Of a stretch of 64,000 nucleotides of DNA, positions 16,516 to 25,924 are shown one piece after another. A model generated the notes under the pieces. That model was not told the origin of the DNA and ran no database searches. It saw nothing but the letters and a program-made list of their open reading frames with translations. Position 1 is the first letter of the stretch, and each line of letters opens with the position of its first letter. This DNA is from JAGPCK01 sp964535575 (GTDB lineage Bacteria > Bacteroidota > Bacteroidia > UKL13-3). Location: positions 62,001 through 126,000 of the forward strand of contig CAZHTC010000004.1 in assembly GCA_964535575.1 (NCBI GenBank). Direction: 5' to 3'. Position numbers and translations under genes: made by a program.

Positions 16516-17841
16516 TTATCTCCCGAAGGGCATTCGCATTCCCCGGCCGCTTCCCTGCATTTTATTCATGGTGCGCATCATTTTGCGCATATCTTCAAAT
16601 TGTTTCAGCAACTGGTTTACCTGAGGCAAATCGGTACCGCTTCCGCTGGCAATTCGTTTTTTGCGAGAGCCGTTAATCATATCGGGGTTTTTACGTTCCT
16701 GGGGAGTCATGGAACGGATAATGGCTTCGATTCCTTTAAAGGCATCGTCACTTATATCCAGGTCTTTTATGGCTTTACCTACACCCGGAATCATAGAAAC
16801 CAAATCTTTGATATTGCCCATTTTCTTTATCTGCTGAATCTGATTCAGAAAATCTTCAAAGTCAAATTTATCCTGAGTTAGTTTTTTATGTAATCGCTCT
16901 GCTTCTTCTTTGTCGTAAATACTCTGAGCCCGCTCCACCAGGGTAACGATATCTCCCATTCCCAAAATGCGCTGGGCCATGCGGTCGGGGTAAAACAAAT
17001 CAATGGCATCAAGTTTTTCACCGGTACCAATAAATTTAATGGGTTTATTTACCACCGATTTGATGGAAAGAGCCGCCCCTCCACGGGTATCACCATCCAT
17101 TTTGGTAAGCACCACTCCGTCAAAATTGAGTACATCATTAAAAGCTTTGGCGGTATTTACGGCATCCTGCCCGGTCATGGCATCTACCACAAATAATATT
17201 TCGGAGGGATTAAGGGACGATTTAAGGCGGGAAATTTCATTCATCATTTCCTCATCCACTGCAAGCCGGCCTGCGGTGTCAATAATCAGAACTTTGGCAC
17301 CTGTTTCTTTTGCCTTTTGCACGGCATCGTTGGCAATTTTAACGGGGTCTTTGGTTTCACTATCCAAATGCACCGGCACCTTAATTTGCTCGGCCACTAC
17401 ACGCAATTGTTCAATAGCAGCCGGACGATACACATCGCACGCAGCCAGCATTACGGTAAGTCCTTTACTCTTTAAGTAACCAGCCAGTTTGCCCGAGAAA
17501 GTAGTTTTACCCGATCCCTGTAAACCCGACATAAGAATAATGGCCGGAGAACCGGAAAGATTAATATCCTGTTTATCGCCTCCTAATAACGAAACCAGTT
17601 CATCATTAACAATTTTCACCATTAATTGCCCGGGAGAAATGCTGTTTATAACATCCTCGCCCATGGCTTTGGTTTTTACATTATCGGTAAACTGCTTGGC
17701 AATTTTGTAGTTTACGTCAGCATCAATCAGTGCCTTGCGAATTTCTTTAACTGTTTCAGCAACATTTATATCGGTGATGCGCCCCTGGCCTTTCAGGGTT
17801 TTAATTGCTTTTTCGAGTTTGGAACTTAAACTTTCGAACAT
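16516..17841 (-). CDS. ffh: Signal recognition particle protein Ffh
   Basis: The start is the ATG at 17841 (MFESLSSKLEKAI), the usual Ffh N-terminus; the in-frame extension upstream overlaps the promoter and lacks similarity. The 441 residues comprise the N domain (1-85), the G domain with P-loop GLQGSGKTTF, DTAGRL and TKMDGDTRGG, and a methionine-rich M domain (~300-430) ending in the glycine/methionine tail MRMPFGR. Ffh with 4.5S RNA targets nascent membrane proteins to FtsY at the inner membrane. It is separated from rpsP-rimM-trmD, with which it is often grouped in other bacteria, by two unrelated genes. Confidence 0.97.
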   Translation of the reverse strand: MFESLSSKLEKAIKTLKGQGRITDINVAETVKEIRKALIDADVNYKIAKQFTDNVKTKAMGEDVINSISPGQLMVKIVNDELVSLLGGDKQDINLSGSPAIILMSGLQGSGKTTFSGKLAGYLKSKGLTVMLAACDVYRPAAIEQLRVVAEQIKVPVHLDSETKDPVKIANDAVQKAKETGAKVLIIDTAGRLAVDEEMMNEISRLKSSLNPSEILFVVDAMTGQDAVNTAKAFNDVLNFDGVVLTKMDGDTRGGAALSIKSVVNKPIKFIGTGEKLDAIDLFYPDRMAQRILGMGDIVTLVERAQSIYDKEEAERLHKKLTQDKFDFEDFLNQIQQIKKMGNIKDLVSMIPGVGKAIKDLDISDDAFKGIEAIIRSMTPQERKNPDMINGSRKKRIASGSGTDLPQVNQLLKQFEDMRKMMRTMNKMQGSGRGMRMPFGR

Positions 17842-17850
17842 GTTTCTTTC

Positions 17851-17858
17851 TACCTTTG
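17851..17858 (+). promoter_or_regulatory. -7 element for the DCC-family gene
   Basis: TACCTTTG is an exact match to TAnnTTTG and lies 22 bases before the GTG start at 17881. It is interleaved with the oppositely directed ffh element, so the two promoters share about 20 bases. Confidence 0.55.
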
Positions 17859-17864
17859 AGGGCG

Positions 17865-17872
17865 CAAATTTA
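17865..17872 (-). promoter_or_regulatory. -7 element for ffh
   Basis: On the minus strand TAAATTTG matches TAnnTTTG exactly and ends 23 bases before the ffh ATG. A -33 TTTG is not evident. Confidence 0.55.
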
Positions 17873-17880
17873 AGATATTC

Positions 17881-18306
17881 GTGGGTAAAACTCCTGCTTC
17901 TTTTGAACAACAGAAACCTGTGATTTTTTTTGACGGAGTTTGTAACCTGTGCAATAAGAGTGTGCAGTTTGTGATAGCCCGTGATAAAAAGGATATTTTT
18001 CGCTTTGCCGCATTACAATCACCGCTGGCCGAAAAACTCTTTGCCAATCAGCCTTACTTGTTGCAGGCACCAGCTTCGGTATTACTGGTTCAGGATGGGA
18101 AATTGTATGTTGAATCTACGGCTGCATTAAAAATAGCAAGGCAACTTGGAGGAATCTGGGGTGTACTCTATTGGCTAATAGTAATACCGCCATTTTTGCG
18201 CGACCTGTTGTATCGCTTTATTGCTACGCGCAGATACAAATGGTTTGGCAAACGGGATAGCTGCATGGTACCTGAACAGGAATGGAAATATAAATTTATT
18301 TCCTAA
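17881..18306 (+). CDS. DCC-family thiol-disulfide oxidoreductase-like protein (DUF393)
   Basis: The 141-residue protein starts with GTG; no in-frame ATG lies upstream before the promoter. The motif FFDGVCNLC (Asp18, Cys21, Cys24) defines the DCC family, a thioredoxin-fold group with a CxxC site. The end has a hydrophobic/basic stretch (VLYWLIVIPPFLRDLLYRF). Family function is poorly known; thiol redox chemistry is presumed. Its stop codon overlaps the stop of the convergent giant PKD gene, sharing two bases. Confidence 0.9.
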   Translation: MGKTPASFEQQKPVIFFDGVCNLCNKSVQFVIARDKKDIFRFAALQSPLAEKLFANQPYLLQAPASVLLVQDGKLYVESTAALKIARQLGGIWGVLYWLIVIPPFLRDLLYRFIATRRYKWFGKRDSCMVPEQEWKYKFIS

Positions 18307-21300
18307 CGTATTAAGGTAACGGTTCCTTTACGAATCATCTTGCCATTATCCACCCCAATGGCTTTGATGCTGTAGGAATACACTCCTTCGGGACAATCAA
18401 CTCCTTTAAAAGTACCGTCCCAGCCAACAAACATATTCTGCGATTCAAAAAGTAACTCTCCCCAACGGTTATAAATTTGCATCATGAAGCGTAGTTCGTC
18501 TAAAGGCGAATCGTTATACACACCAACTGCCACAGGGTAAAATAAGTCGTTTACTCCATCGCCATTAGGGGTAAAAGCCGATGGAATCCACATACGCGAA
18601 TCAAGGGTGAGCGGTTTGTAATTGGAGATACTTGTGTCCATCAAATCACCTGATACAGCAACAATCCGGTAGATATAAGCTGTATCAATATCCATATAAA
18701 TTTTTTCGTCAATCCAGAAGAGTGTATCCGAATTTATTTTAGCGCGCGTTTCAAAAATTCCATTCCTCCAAATCTGAACCAGGTAATGACTTACCCCGGA
18801 TGGCCACTCTTTGTAAGAAGACCATTTCAGGTTAGGCATATCATTTTGCACTATTCCTTTTAACAAAATATTTGCTCCACTGTTTCCGTAATCACTTTCC
18901 AAACCACAGGTATCTCTGAATTTAACTTTATACTGATAAATATATTTATCTACCTGAACCCGGTTATCAGTTATTCTAGGGGCGCTGCCTGTTAATGTTT
19001 CAAAACCCGTTAGCCATCCGTAAAGCGTGTCGTATCTGTCAACTATTAAATCGCCTTTTCGCGTATAAGGATTAGTGAAACTAACTGATACATCTTTATT
19101 ATCCTCCACTGTAGCCACTCTCACCATTGGCACTTGAACTGGCATCTCATAAAACGGAATTTTATTGCCGTAGTTGCTGAATGAAAACAAATTGGTGTCA
19201 GTAGCCGATATTGCTTTTACCCGATAGAACTTCTCAACCGGGCAAAGATTTTTGTCAATAAATTCAGTGGCATTTGCAGGCAAAATGGCCAGTAATTCGT
19301 ACTCGGGTTGTTTATTGACAAACGAACCAAACACCCGTATCTCGGATAAATTGTATCCTTGGAACGAAGTCCATTTGAGTTGATTTTCTCCGTGAACCGT
19401 TGATTGCACCTGATTAAAAATGGTAGTAAATCCGGGCGAAGGTGTTGATTCGGTAGCGCAACGATTGGTTTGAGTCAACCGATATGTTACAGGCTCGTCT
19501 TTTGCAAGTCGGCTGAAATCTACCCACAACGTATCGGTGGATTTTCTGAATGCCCCAACCTTGCTCCAGGGCTGCGATGGTGTGGAACGATAGAGCCTGT
19601 ATTCATCAAACTTTCGTATAGGAACAGGATTTTTCCAGGTTACTTCAACGGCATGGTTTAAATCAACGGTTACATTCTGAAGTACGGGATATTCGTTGAT
19701 TACCGTATCCATTACAAGCAGAATATTATTCTTTTGCAACTTGCCCTCGCAACTGTTAGAATCATAAACGGTGAGGGTGATGTTTTTATATCCCGGAGTC
19801 TTAAAAGTATAATACGGATTTTTAAATGTGGAGGTATCTTCTGTTCCCGTCACACTTCCGAATTCCCATAACTGAGATTTTAACGGAATAGCTGATGAAT
19901 AAGACATAACCAATCCGGCTGGGTTACCAAAACACAACTCCGTATCGCCCACTGAAAAATTAATTACCGGTGACGGATTGATTAAAATATAATTTGGTTT
20001 CACTAATGTATCCGCACATCCGGCAGTAGTGATTACATGCATCCTCACTGTATGAAATCCGGGCAGAAAACTAAAACCGGAAGTCTGGGCTGAATCATCG
20101 GCTACCAAATCGTTATTGATGTCCCAGTATCTTTTTGCCGACAGGGCAGTTGTGTCGGTAAGCAGGATAGTTTCCAACTGACAAGCCTGTCGTTTATTGG
20201 CTGTAAAACCTGCTCTGGGTTTACGGTGAACAATTACCGAATCAAAATCCTCATAGATACTGAAACAAAAGTCATTATCGTAGGCAAGTAATTTTGGCTT
20301 AAATACTTCCTGATTTGAACTCGGATTTTTAATTTTGTACACATGGTTCGGATTCATGGTAGAGGAATCAATTGGTGAACCATCGCCATAATCGTAATAA
20401 AAACTTTTCAGGTTCGAAGACTGATTGATAAAACGGACCTGAAAAGGTTCGCAACCTATACTGTCGAGCAAATCAAATTTTGGAACAGGTCCCTGGATTT
20501 TTATATAATTTGTCCGTAATAAGGTACTTTGACAACCAAGCGTATTTACTCCGTACAACCACACTGTAAATCCATCGGATGCTGAGGTTCCTGAATTTTT
20601 CCTGTACAGGTGATAAATATCGGTTCCTGCAGTTGCAATAGAATCTCCGTCACCAAAACTCCAGGTATAAATAACATCAGCCGGTCCGGTTACTTTAAAA
20701 TTGACCAGTGCAGGAGCACACTTTTTAAACGTATCAATGGTGGTAAAATTTATATCCAGCGATTTGATATACACCCAATCGGTATCCCGGTCAATACAAC
20801 CCAGTAGCGTATCATAAGCTTCAAAAATTACTCTGGTTAATCCGGTATCCGTAAAGCTGAGCGATGGGGCAAATGAAGTATCTGAAGGAAGAAACTGAAG
20901 CGTGGGTCTATCTGTTATCCATTTATATTTATGATGACGGCCATAGGTAGCATTCGTAATTGGAGACGAGGTTCCTTTACATCCGCTATCGGGCACATCA
21001 ATGATGGCTTCGCGCATCACATCAATGGCGTACTGTGTATAATAAAATTTACTGCAATTATCCGAATTGGTTACCCGTACTGACACATCATACACCTGTG
21101 GTCGGAAAATGTGCATATAACTGGTATCACCTGTGGAATTGTAGTAGTAGTTTACACTGTCTTTAGGTTTGCAATAGAATGTATCTATCTGCAATTTCCA
21201 TAAGGCATTAATTTTAGAAGAAGCATTTCCATAATGATAGTTATATATGGGGGTGAAAGTCACAGGTTCTGAATATGGCCTGCAACCCGGCACCACATTC

Positions 21301-23318
21301 ATCTTGACATCTACGTCACTGATTTTAATAACAGTATCAAGATAGGATGTATCCATGCAATTATAAAAACCGTCATGCAGTACCAATCTGGCATTGTACC
21401 TTCCGGGAATCATAAATGCCACCCCGGCTTCAAAATCGGGTTTAGGAGGTGGGCCGGGCGAAATACCCTGACAGCTTACACTTACTGAAGGATTGGATTC
21501 AAGGGTAAATGTCCAATCAGCCATCATCATTGATCTGTTCTTAGGTGTAACCAATACCTGTGGACCGGTACCTATTGGGACCCCTACACAATACGCCTTT
21601 GCAAAAGTATTTTTTATTCCACCCTTATAACGAATAAGATGAATTGCTGAATCTTTTCGTAATGTATCGGCACACTGACCACTATAGGTAATAAAGGTTA
21701 AATCAAAAAAGCCAGTATCGTTAAATGCATATTTTATAAAAGGATTGTCGGATTCCGTTTTCAGGGTATCAGTACTGTCCTTATTCCAAATTAACCATTT
21801 GTAGTGAATGGAATCTGAAGTGTAAGGTAGTACATCCTGGGAAAAATTAATTTCTTTCTCAGCACAGGCCACGGTATCGCTTATAAACCTTGCTTTAGGT
21901 TTAGTGATTTTGATAAAATTCGACTTAGTATTTTTATCTACACATTTACCTGGAATGGTGGTCGTCATTTCTACAGTGTAATTACCTTGTTTGGTTATAT
22001 TAAAAACGGGATTCAGGCTACTGGAAGAGTCCACAAGTCCTCCTTTGTTATCGAGCAATTTCCATTTAAACAACTTTCCGCTCGTAATATTGGAAGTGTT
22101 TGTCAGATGAACCGAATCGGGAACAATGCAGGAAATATTATCGGCAGACATAAAGGAATTACCAACCTCAAAAGCATGTACCGAATTTACTTTAGTAGTG
22201 TTATTCACACACCCATTAAGATAATGTTCTAATTTAACAGTATATAAGCCCGGATTAAAAATGTTATACTCCATGGTATCTTTACCACGGTTAAGCGTAT
22301 CGGTTGTAAGTACCCAGTCAGAACCGGAAGTACCCGATAAAGTCCAGAATAAAGAACCTGGAAATTGAGCTTTAGGCGATGTATTTACAAATGAAAACTG
22401 GGTGCCGGCACAACCTACCGAGTCATAAATAGCAAAAGTAGGCTTTAAAGTATCTTCTGCGTAAAAAGCAAAATTTTGTGTTTTGGTATAAACACAACTA
22501 TCGGCTGTTTTTATTGTTAAAATAACATTGTAATTGCCTGAAGTAAGGTATTTGATATTAGGTGGACTGGCTAAAGTGGAAGAAGAAGGAGTGCCTCCGG
22601 GAAATTGCCAGTTATAACTTACAATTTGACGAGATGGTTGATTGTTACTAATCGAAAAATTTGTAATAAGCGGTTTACATCCTTGCGTTTTAGAAGGATT
22701 AATACTGATGTTGGGCGTGTAATTAACCACTACAGCTGAATCAAACATTTTCAAAAACGGACAGCCGAGTGCATCGTACACTTTAACTCCGATATGCTTT
22801 GCCCCCGGAATAAAAAATAAATACTTTAGGGAGTCGCCACGATTCTGAAGATTTTGCGCTTCAATAATCCAGTCAATGCGGCTAAAACCGGGTTTAATAT
22901 TTTTCAGTTGTACCGAGTCACTCCCGTTACATAATTTAGGTTTATCTACTACCAGAACCGGTGTATCGGGCATATAAATATTTACGTAGGCGCTTTTAGT
23001 AACCACACATGTTCCCATACTGGGTATGGTAGCTTCCATCTCAACTGTGTAAAGACCTTTCTTGGTAAAAATATAAGAGATGGTATCATTCCCACTTATG
23101 CTTGTTGTGCCAAACTTCCAGTTGAATGTGGAACCTGCGGGAACACCAATGGCTGTAAAATTTAACACTGCTGGAGCACATGCCACCGTAGTAGGTGCAG
23201 TAAAATCGACACCAATACATTGCGCAAAAACCTGACCTGGCAGAAGCATACCAAGTACAGCAAGGAAGTAAACACTTTCTTTCAGTCTTTGCATTTTACT
23301 GTTGAACGGCTTGGCCAT
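18303..23318 (-). CDS. Giant secreted PKD-repeat protein with T9SS type B (gliding-associated) C-terminal domain
   Basis: At 1671 residues this is one of two large surface proteins here. A signal peptide (VLGMLLPGQVFAQ, possibly from Met9) leads into many PKD/Ig-like repeats, recognisable by recurring W-x-FG-x-G, YxxxGxYxV and SNP-x-P patterns. A fibronectin-like region follows at ~1200-1560. The last ~95 residues are the T9SS type B sorting domain: IPSAFTPNGDGVNDLF, IYNRWGELLFES, WDGTFKG and the final GTVTLIR. Such proteins are exported by T9SS and placed on the cell surface, often as adhesins or matrix proteins. It converges on the DCC gene with overlapping stops. Ligand unknown. Confidence 0.93.
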   Translation of the reverse strand: MAKPFNSKMQRLKESVYFLAVLGMLLPGQVFAQCIGVDFTAPTTVACAPAVLNFTAIGVPAGSTFNWKFGTTSISGNDTISYIFTKKGLYTVEMEATIPSMGTCVVTKSAYVNIYMPDTPVLVVDKPKLCNGSDSVQLKNIKPGFSRIDWIIEAQNLQNRGDSLKYLFFIPGAKHIGVKVYDALGCPFLKMFDSAVVVNYTPNISINPSKTQGCKPLITNFSISNNQPSRQIVSYNWQFPGGTPSSSTLASPPNIKYLTSGNYNVILTIKTADSCVYTKTQNFAFYAEDTLKPTFAIYDSVGCAGTQFSFVNTSPKAQFPGSLFWTLSGTSGSDWVLTTDTLNRGKDTMEYNIFNPGLYTVKLEHYLNGCVNNTTKVNSVHAFEVGNSFMSADNISCIVPDSVHLTNTSNITSGKLFKWKLLDNKGGLVDSSSSLNPVFNITKQGNYTVEMTTTIPGKCVDKNTKSNFIKITKPKARFISDTVACAEKEINFSQDVLPYTSDSIHYKWLIWNKDSTDTLKTESDNPFIKYAFNDTGFFDLTFITYSGQCADTLRKDSAIHLIRYKGGIKNTFAKAYCVGVPIGTGPQVLVTPKNRSMMMADWTFTLESNPSVSVSCQGISPGPPPKPDFEAGVAFMIPGRYNARLVLHDGFYNCMDTSYLDTVIKISDVDVKMNVVPGCRPYSEPVTFTPIYNYHYGNASSKINALWKLQIDTFYCKPKDSVNYYYNSTGDTSYMHIFRPQVYDVSVRVTNSDNCSKFYYTQYAIDVMREAIIDVPDSGCKGTSSPITNATYGRHHKYKWITDRPTLQFLPSDTSFAPSLSFTDTGLTRVIFEAYDTLLGCIDRDTDWVYIKSLDINFTTIDTFKKCAPALVNFKVTGPADVIYTWSFGDGDSIATAGTDIYHLYRKNSGTSASDGFTVWLYGVNTLGCQSTLLRTNYIKIQGPVPKFDLLDSIGCEPFQVRFINQSSNLKSFYYDYGDGSPIDSSTMNPNHVYKIKNPSSNQEVFKPKLLAYDNDFCFSIYEDFDSVIVHRKPRAGFTANKRQACQLETILLTDTTALSAKRYWDINNDLVADDSAQTSGFSFLPGFHTVRMHVITTAGCADTLVKPNYILINPSPVINFSVGDTELCFGNPAGLVMSYSSAIPLKSQLWEFGSVTGTEDTSTFKNPYYTFKTPGYKNITLTVYDSNSCEGKLQKNNILLVMDTVINEYPVLQNVTVDLNHAVEVTWKNPVPIRKFDEYRLYRSTPSQPWSKVGAFRKSTDTLWVDFSRLAKDEPVTYRLTQTNRCATESTPSPGFTTIFNQVQSTVHGENQLKWTSFQGYNLSEIRVFGSFVNKQPEYELLAILPANATEFIDKNLCPVEKFYRVKAISATDTNLFSFSNYGNKIPFYEMPVQVPMVRVATVEDNKDVSVSFTNPYTRKGDLIVDRYDTLYGWLTGFETLTGSAPRITDNRVQVDKYIYQYKVKFRDTCGLESDYGNSGANILLKGIVQNDMPNLKWSSYKEWPSGVSHYLVQIWRNGIFETRAKINSDTLFWIDEKIYMDIDTAYIYRIVAVSGDLMDTSISNYKPLTLDSRMWIPSAFTPNGDGVNDLFYPVAVGVYNDSPLDELRFMMQIYNRWGELLFESQNMFVGWDGTFKGVDCPEGVYSYSIKAIGVDNGKMIRKGTVTLIR

Positions 23319-23424
23319 TCTTTTAAATATGCCTCTAAATTAAGATAATACACCTAATAATCCTAATAATTTGGCTATGTTTTTCATTGATATTTTTTTA
23401 TTGACTTGAATTGAGCTGAAAGTG

Positions 23425-23432
23425 TAACTTGC
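23425..23432 (+). promoter_or_regulatory. Possible promoter element of the thioesterase-rarA pair
   Basis: TAACTTGC, a variant of TAnnTTTG, lies 13 bases before the ATG, with TTG at 23401-23403 about 21 bases upstream. The same variant TAACTTGC occurs before the protease gene at 63665. The rest of the 127-base gap is AT-rich without other signals. Confidence 0.35.
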
Positions 23433-23445
23433 TCTTTAAAACAAT

Positions 23446-23889
23446 ATGGCTCGAATTGAATTGCATTTCCCTGAACCTGTAGCATTTACAACCAATATAG
23501 TGGTTTCAGTAATGGATATCAATTATGGTAATCATCTTGGCAACGACCGAGTGCTTGGCTATCTTCATGAAGCAAGAATCCGTTTTTTTGAGTCGCTTGG
23601 TTACCTCGAATCGGACATTGAAGGTGTAAGTCTGATACAAGCCGATACTGCAGTGGTATATCAATCGGAGGCATTTTATAAAGATGCGATTCAAATTAAT
23701 ATTGGACTTGGCGATTTTAGCAGAGCTGGTTTTGAATTGTATTACCAGTTGTATAATCTCACGCAGCAAAAGAACACCGCACTTGCCAAAACCGGAATGG
23801 TTTGTTTTGATTACAAAGAACGAAAAGTAAAATCGGTTCCTGATAAATTCAAACTTGCCTGTGAAAAATTGAAAAACACTCAAGCATGA
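23446..23889 (+). CDS. Hotdog-fold acyl-CoA thioesterase (4HBT/YbgC-like)
   Basis: The 147-residue protein has the hotdog thioesterase pattern with the catalytic-region motif VMDINYGNHLGNDRVLGYLHEARIRF split over residues ~23-48: DxNxxxH near the N-terminus and an HEAR segment on the long helix. These enzymes hydrolyse acyl-CoA thioesters; chain-length preference cannot be read here. The start of rarA overlaps its end by 4 bases (ATGA), so the two are co-transcribed even though no shared function is known. Confidence 0.87.
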   Translation: MARIELHFPEPVAFTTNIVVSVMDINYGNHLGNDRVLGYLHEARIRFFESLGYLESDIEGVSLIQADTAVVYQSEAFYKDAIQINIGLGDFSRAGFELYYQLYNLTQQKNTALAKTGMVCFDYKERKVKSVPDKFKLACEKLKNTQA

Positions 23890-25151
23890 GCAACTCTATT
23901 CCATTGGCCGAACGCATGCGACCGCAAACACTTGATGCGTGTGTGGGACAAAAACATTTGCTCGGCAAGGAAGCATTGCTGCGAAAATCCATAGAGAATA
24001 AGTCGGTAGTTTCTATGATATTCTGGGGACCACCGGGAGTTGGTAAAACCACCCTCTCCTGTTTAATTGCCCAGCAATTAGGATTACCTATTCATATGCT
24101 TAGCGCCATCAGTTCGGGAGTTCAGGAACTGCGTCAGGTAATTGAAAAATCAAAACAGGAAGGAAAATCTGTTTTATTCATTGACGAAATCCACCGGTTT
24201 AATAAAAGCCAGCAGGACGCTTTACTTGGTGCAGTAGAGAAAGGAATTGTATTGCTCATTGGAGCCACTACTGAAAATCCTTCTTTCGAAGTAAACTCTG
24301 CCTTGTTATCACGCTGTCATGTATATATTCTGAAAGAACTTGAACGAAGCGATCTGGAAGAAATTCTTCACGAAGCCATCACGCGGGATGAAATACTTGG
24401 CAAACGAAAAATACAGGTAGAAGAAAACGAAGCCCTGCTTCTATTCTCGGGAGGAGACGCCCGCAAATTACTAAATCTGCTCGAATTATTAGTGAATGTA
24501 CAAACCGATGACCCGGTTATCATAAACAATAAATCAGTTGAAAGTTACCTGCAAAAACGGATTGCTGTGTATGATAAAAAAGGCGAACAGCATTACGATA
24601 TTATTTCGGCCTTTATCAAATCAATTAGAGGCAGTGACCCCAATGCAGCAGTGTATTGGCTGGCCCGCATGCTTGATGGTGGCGAAGACATTAAATTTAT
24701 TGCCCGCAGAATGGTAATTCTTGCTTCGGAAGATATTGGAAATGCCAATCCAAATGCCTTGTTGCTTGCCACAAATTGTTTTCAGGCCATCAATATGATT
24801 GGTATGCCCGAGGGAAGAATTATTCTTGCTCAAACAGCCGTTTATCTGGCGTGCAGCAGTAAAAGCAACGCATCGTATATGGCCATTGAAGAAGCGTATG
24901 CTGCCTTACATAAAAACGGAGAACTTCCGGTACCATTACATTTGCGTAATGCACCAACCAAACTGATGAAAGAATTAGACTACGGAAAAAATTACAAATA
25001 TGCTCATTCATATGAGGGGAATTTTACCGACCTCGAATTTTTGCCGGAAAAACTTAGCAGAACCAAATTTTATGAGCCGGGAAATAACCCAAGGGAAAGT
25101 GAATTTCGCCTGTTTCTTAAAAAACTTTGGAAAGATAAATACGGCTATTAA
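23886..25151 (+). CDS. rarA: Replication-associated recombination protein RarA (MgsA)
   Basis: RarA is a clamp-loader-like AAA+ ATPase acting at stalled replication forks. The 421 residues show a DACVGQKHLLG N-terminus, Walker A GPPGVGKTT, Walker B FIDEIHRFNKSQQDALL, sensor 1 GATTENPSF and the C-terminal MgsA domain (ARRMVILASEDIGNANP, then PLHLRNAPTKLMK). Length and order are normal for the family (MgsA/WRNIP1). It overlaps the thioesterase gene upstream by 4 bases and its stop overlaps that of the convergent omega-amidase gene. Confidence 0.96.
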   Translation: MSNSIPLAERMRPQTLDACVGQKHLLGKEALLRKSIENKSVVSMIFWGPPGVGKTTLSCLIAQQLGLPIHMLSAISSGVQELRQVIEKSKQEGKSVLFIDEIHRFNKSQQDALLGAVEKGIVLLIGATTENPSFEVNSALLSRCHVYILKELERSDLEEILHEAITRDEILGKRKIQVEENEALLLFSGGDARKLLNLLELLVNVQTDDPVIINNKSVESYLQKRIAVYDKKGEQHYDIISAFIKSIRGSDPNAAVYWLARMLDGGEDIKFIARRMVILASEDIGNANPNALLLATNCFQAINMIGMPEGRIILAQTAVYLACSSKSNASYMAIEEAYAALHKNGELPVPLHLRNAPTKLMKELDYGKNYKYAHSYEGNFTDLEFLPEKLSRTKFYEPGNNPRESEFRLFLKKLWKDKYGY

Positions 25152-25924
25152 CCGCGCTTCCATTCAAAATTATCCGCATCTTTCCATGCCGGAAATTGCG
25201 AACGGTAATCAAGCATTTCGTCAGCACTCAGTTTAGCTTCAATCACGCAATCGGTATGTTCGGCATAGGCTAAACGCACTCCTTTGGGATCAACAACCAT
25301 GCTGTTTCCCGAATAATAAATGGCATTTCCATCTTCTCCCACCCTGTTTACTCCTGCCACATAACACTGATTTTCGATGGCTCTTGCTTCTAGTAATTTC
25401 ATCCAGTGTTCATTTCTGCGCTCGGGCCAGTTGGCAACTACTATCATCAGGTTAGCTTCGGGGTGACGACACCAAACCGGAAAACGCAAATCATAACAAA
25501 CCAGCGGAACAATATTCCATCCCTTATAACTTATTGCTACTTGTTTTGTACCCGACACGTAATGATTATTTTCCTCTCCCATCCGGAATAAGTGTTTTTT
25601 ATCGTAGGTAACACAAACACCATCGGGTTGCATCCAGATAAAGCGGTTATAGTATTTTCCATGCTCATTTGTCATCACGCTACCGCAAATAACGGAGCCT
25701 GTAAATGCAGCCTGCTGCTTCATCCATTCTGTTGTTTCGGTATTGGGTGCCTCGGCAAACAATTCGGGTTTCATGCTAAAACCGGTAGTAAACATTTCAG
25801 GTAAAATGATAATATCGGGCGAAGTGGTAATGCCTTTGATTTTTGTAGCCAGCATGGCAAGATTATCCTCCCGGTTTTCCCAGTGCAGAATAGTCTGAAT
25901 ACCATAAATCGTTAAATCCTGCAT
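25148..25924 (-). CDS. Omega-amidase-type carbon-nitrogen hydrolase (YafV-like)
   Basis: The nitrilase-superfamily triad is visible: Glu in LPEMFTTGFSM, Lys in YDKKHLFRMGEE and Cys in LVCYDLRFPVWCR. At 258 residues it is the size of YafV/NIT2-type omega-amidases, which deaminate alpha-ketoglutaramate and alpha-ketosuccinamate. The upstream gene on the same strand encodes a glutamine/methionine aminotransferase and overlaps it by 13 bases. The two steps together form the glutamine transaminase-omega-amidase pathway used in methionine salvage and amine closure. That pairing supports the specific assignment over other nitrilase families. Confidence 0.92.
   Translation of the reverse strand: MQDLTIYGIQTILHWENREDNLAMLATKIKGITTSPDIIILPEMFTTGFSMKPELFAEAPNTETTEWMKQQAAFTGSVICGSVMTNEHGKYYNRFIWMQPDGVCVTYDKKHLFRMGEENNHYVSGTKQVAISYKGWNIVPLVCYDLRFPVWCRHPEANLMIVVANWPERRNEHWMKLLEARAIENQCYVAGVNRVGEDGNAIYYSGNSMVVDPKGVRLAYAEHTDCVIEAKLSADEMLDYRSQFPAWKDADNFEWKRG

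Noticed and set aside
18303..23318. PKD repeats read as a tandem DNA repeat or CRISPR-like array
   Set aside because: The repeats are protein-level (about 80-90 residues) and diverged at DNA level; there are no short identical repeats with unique spacers.
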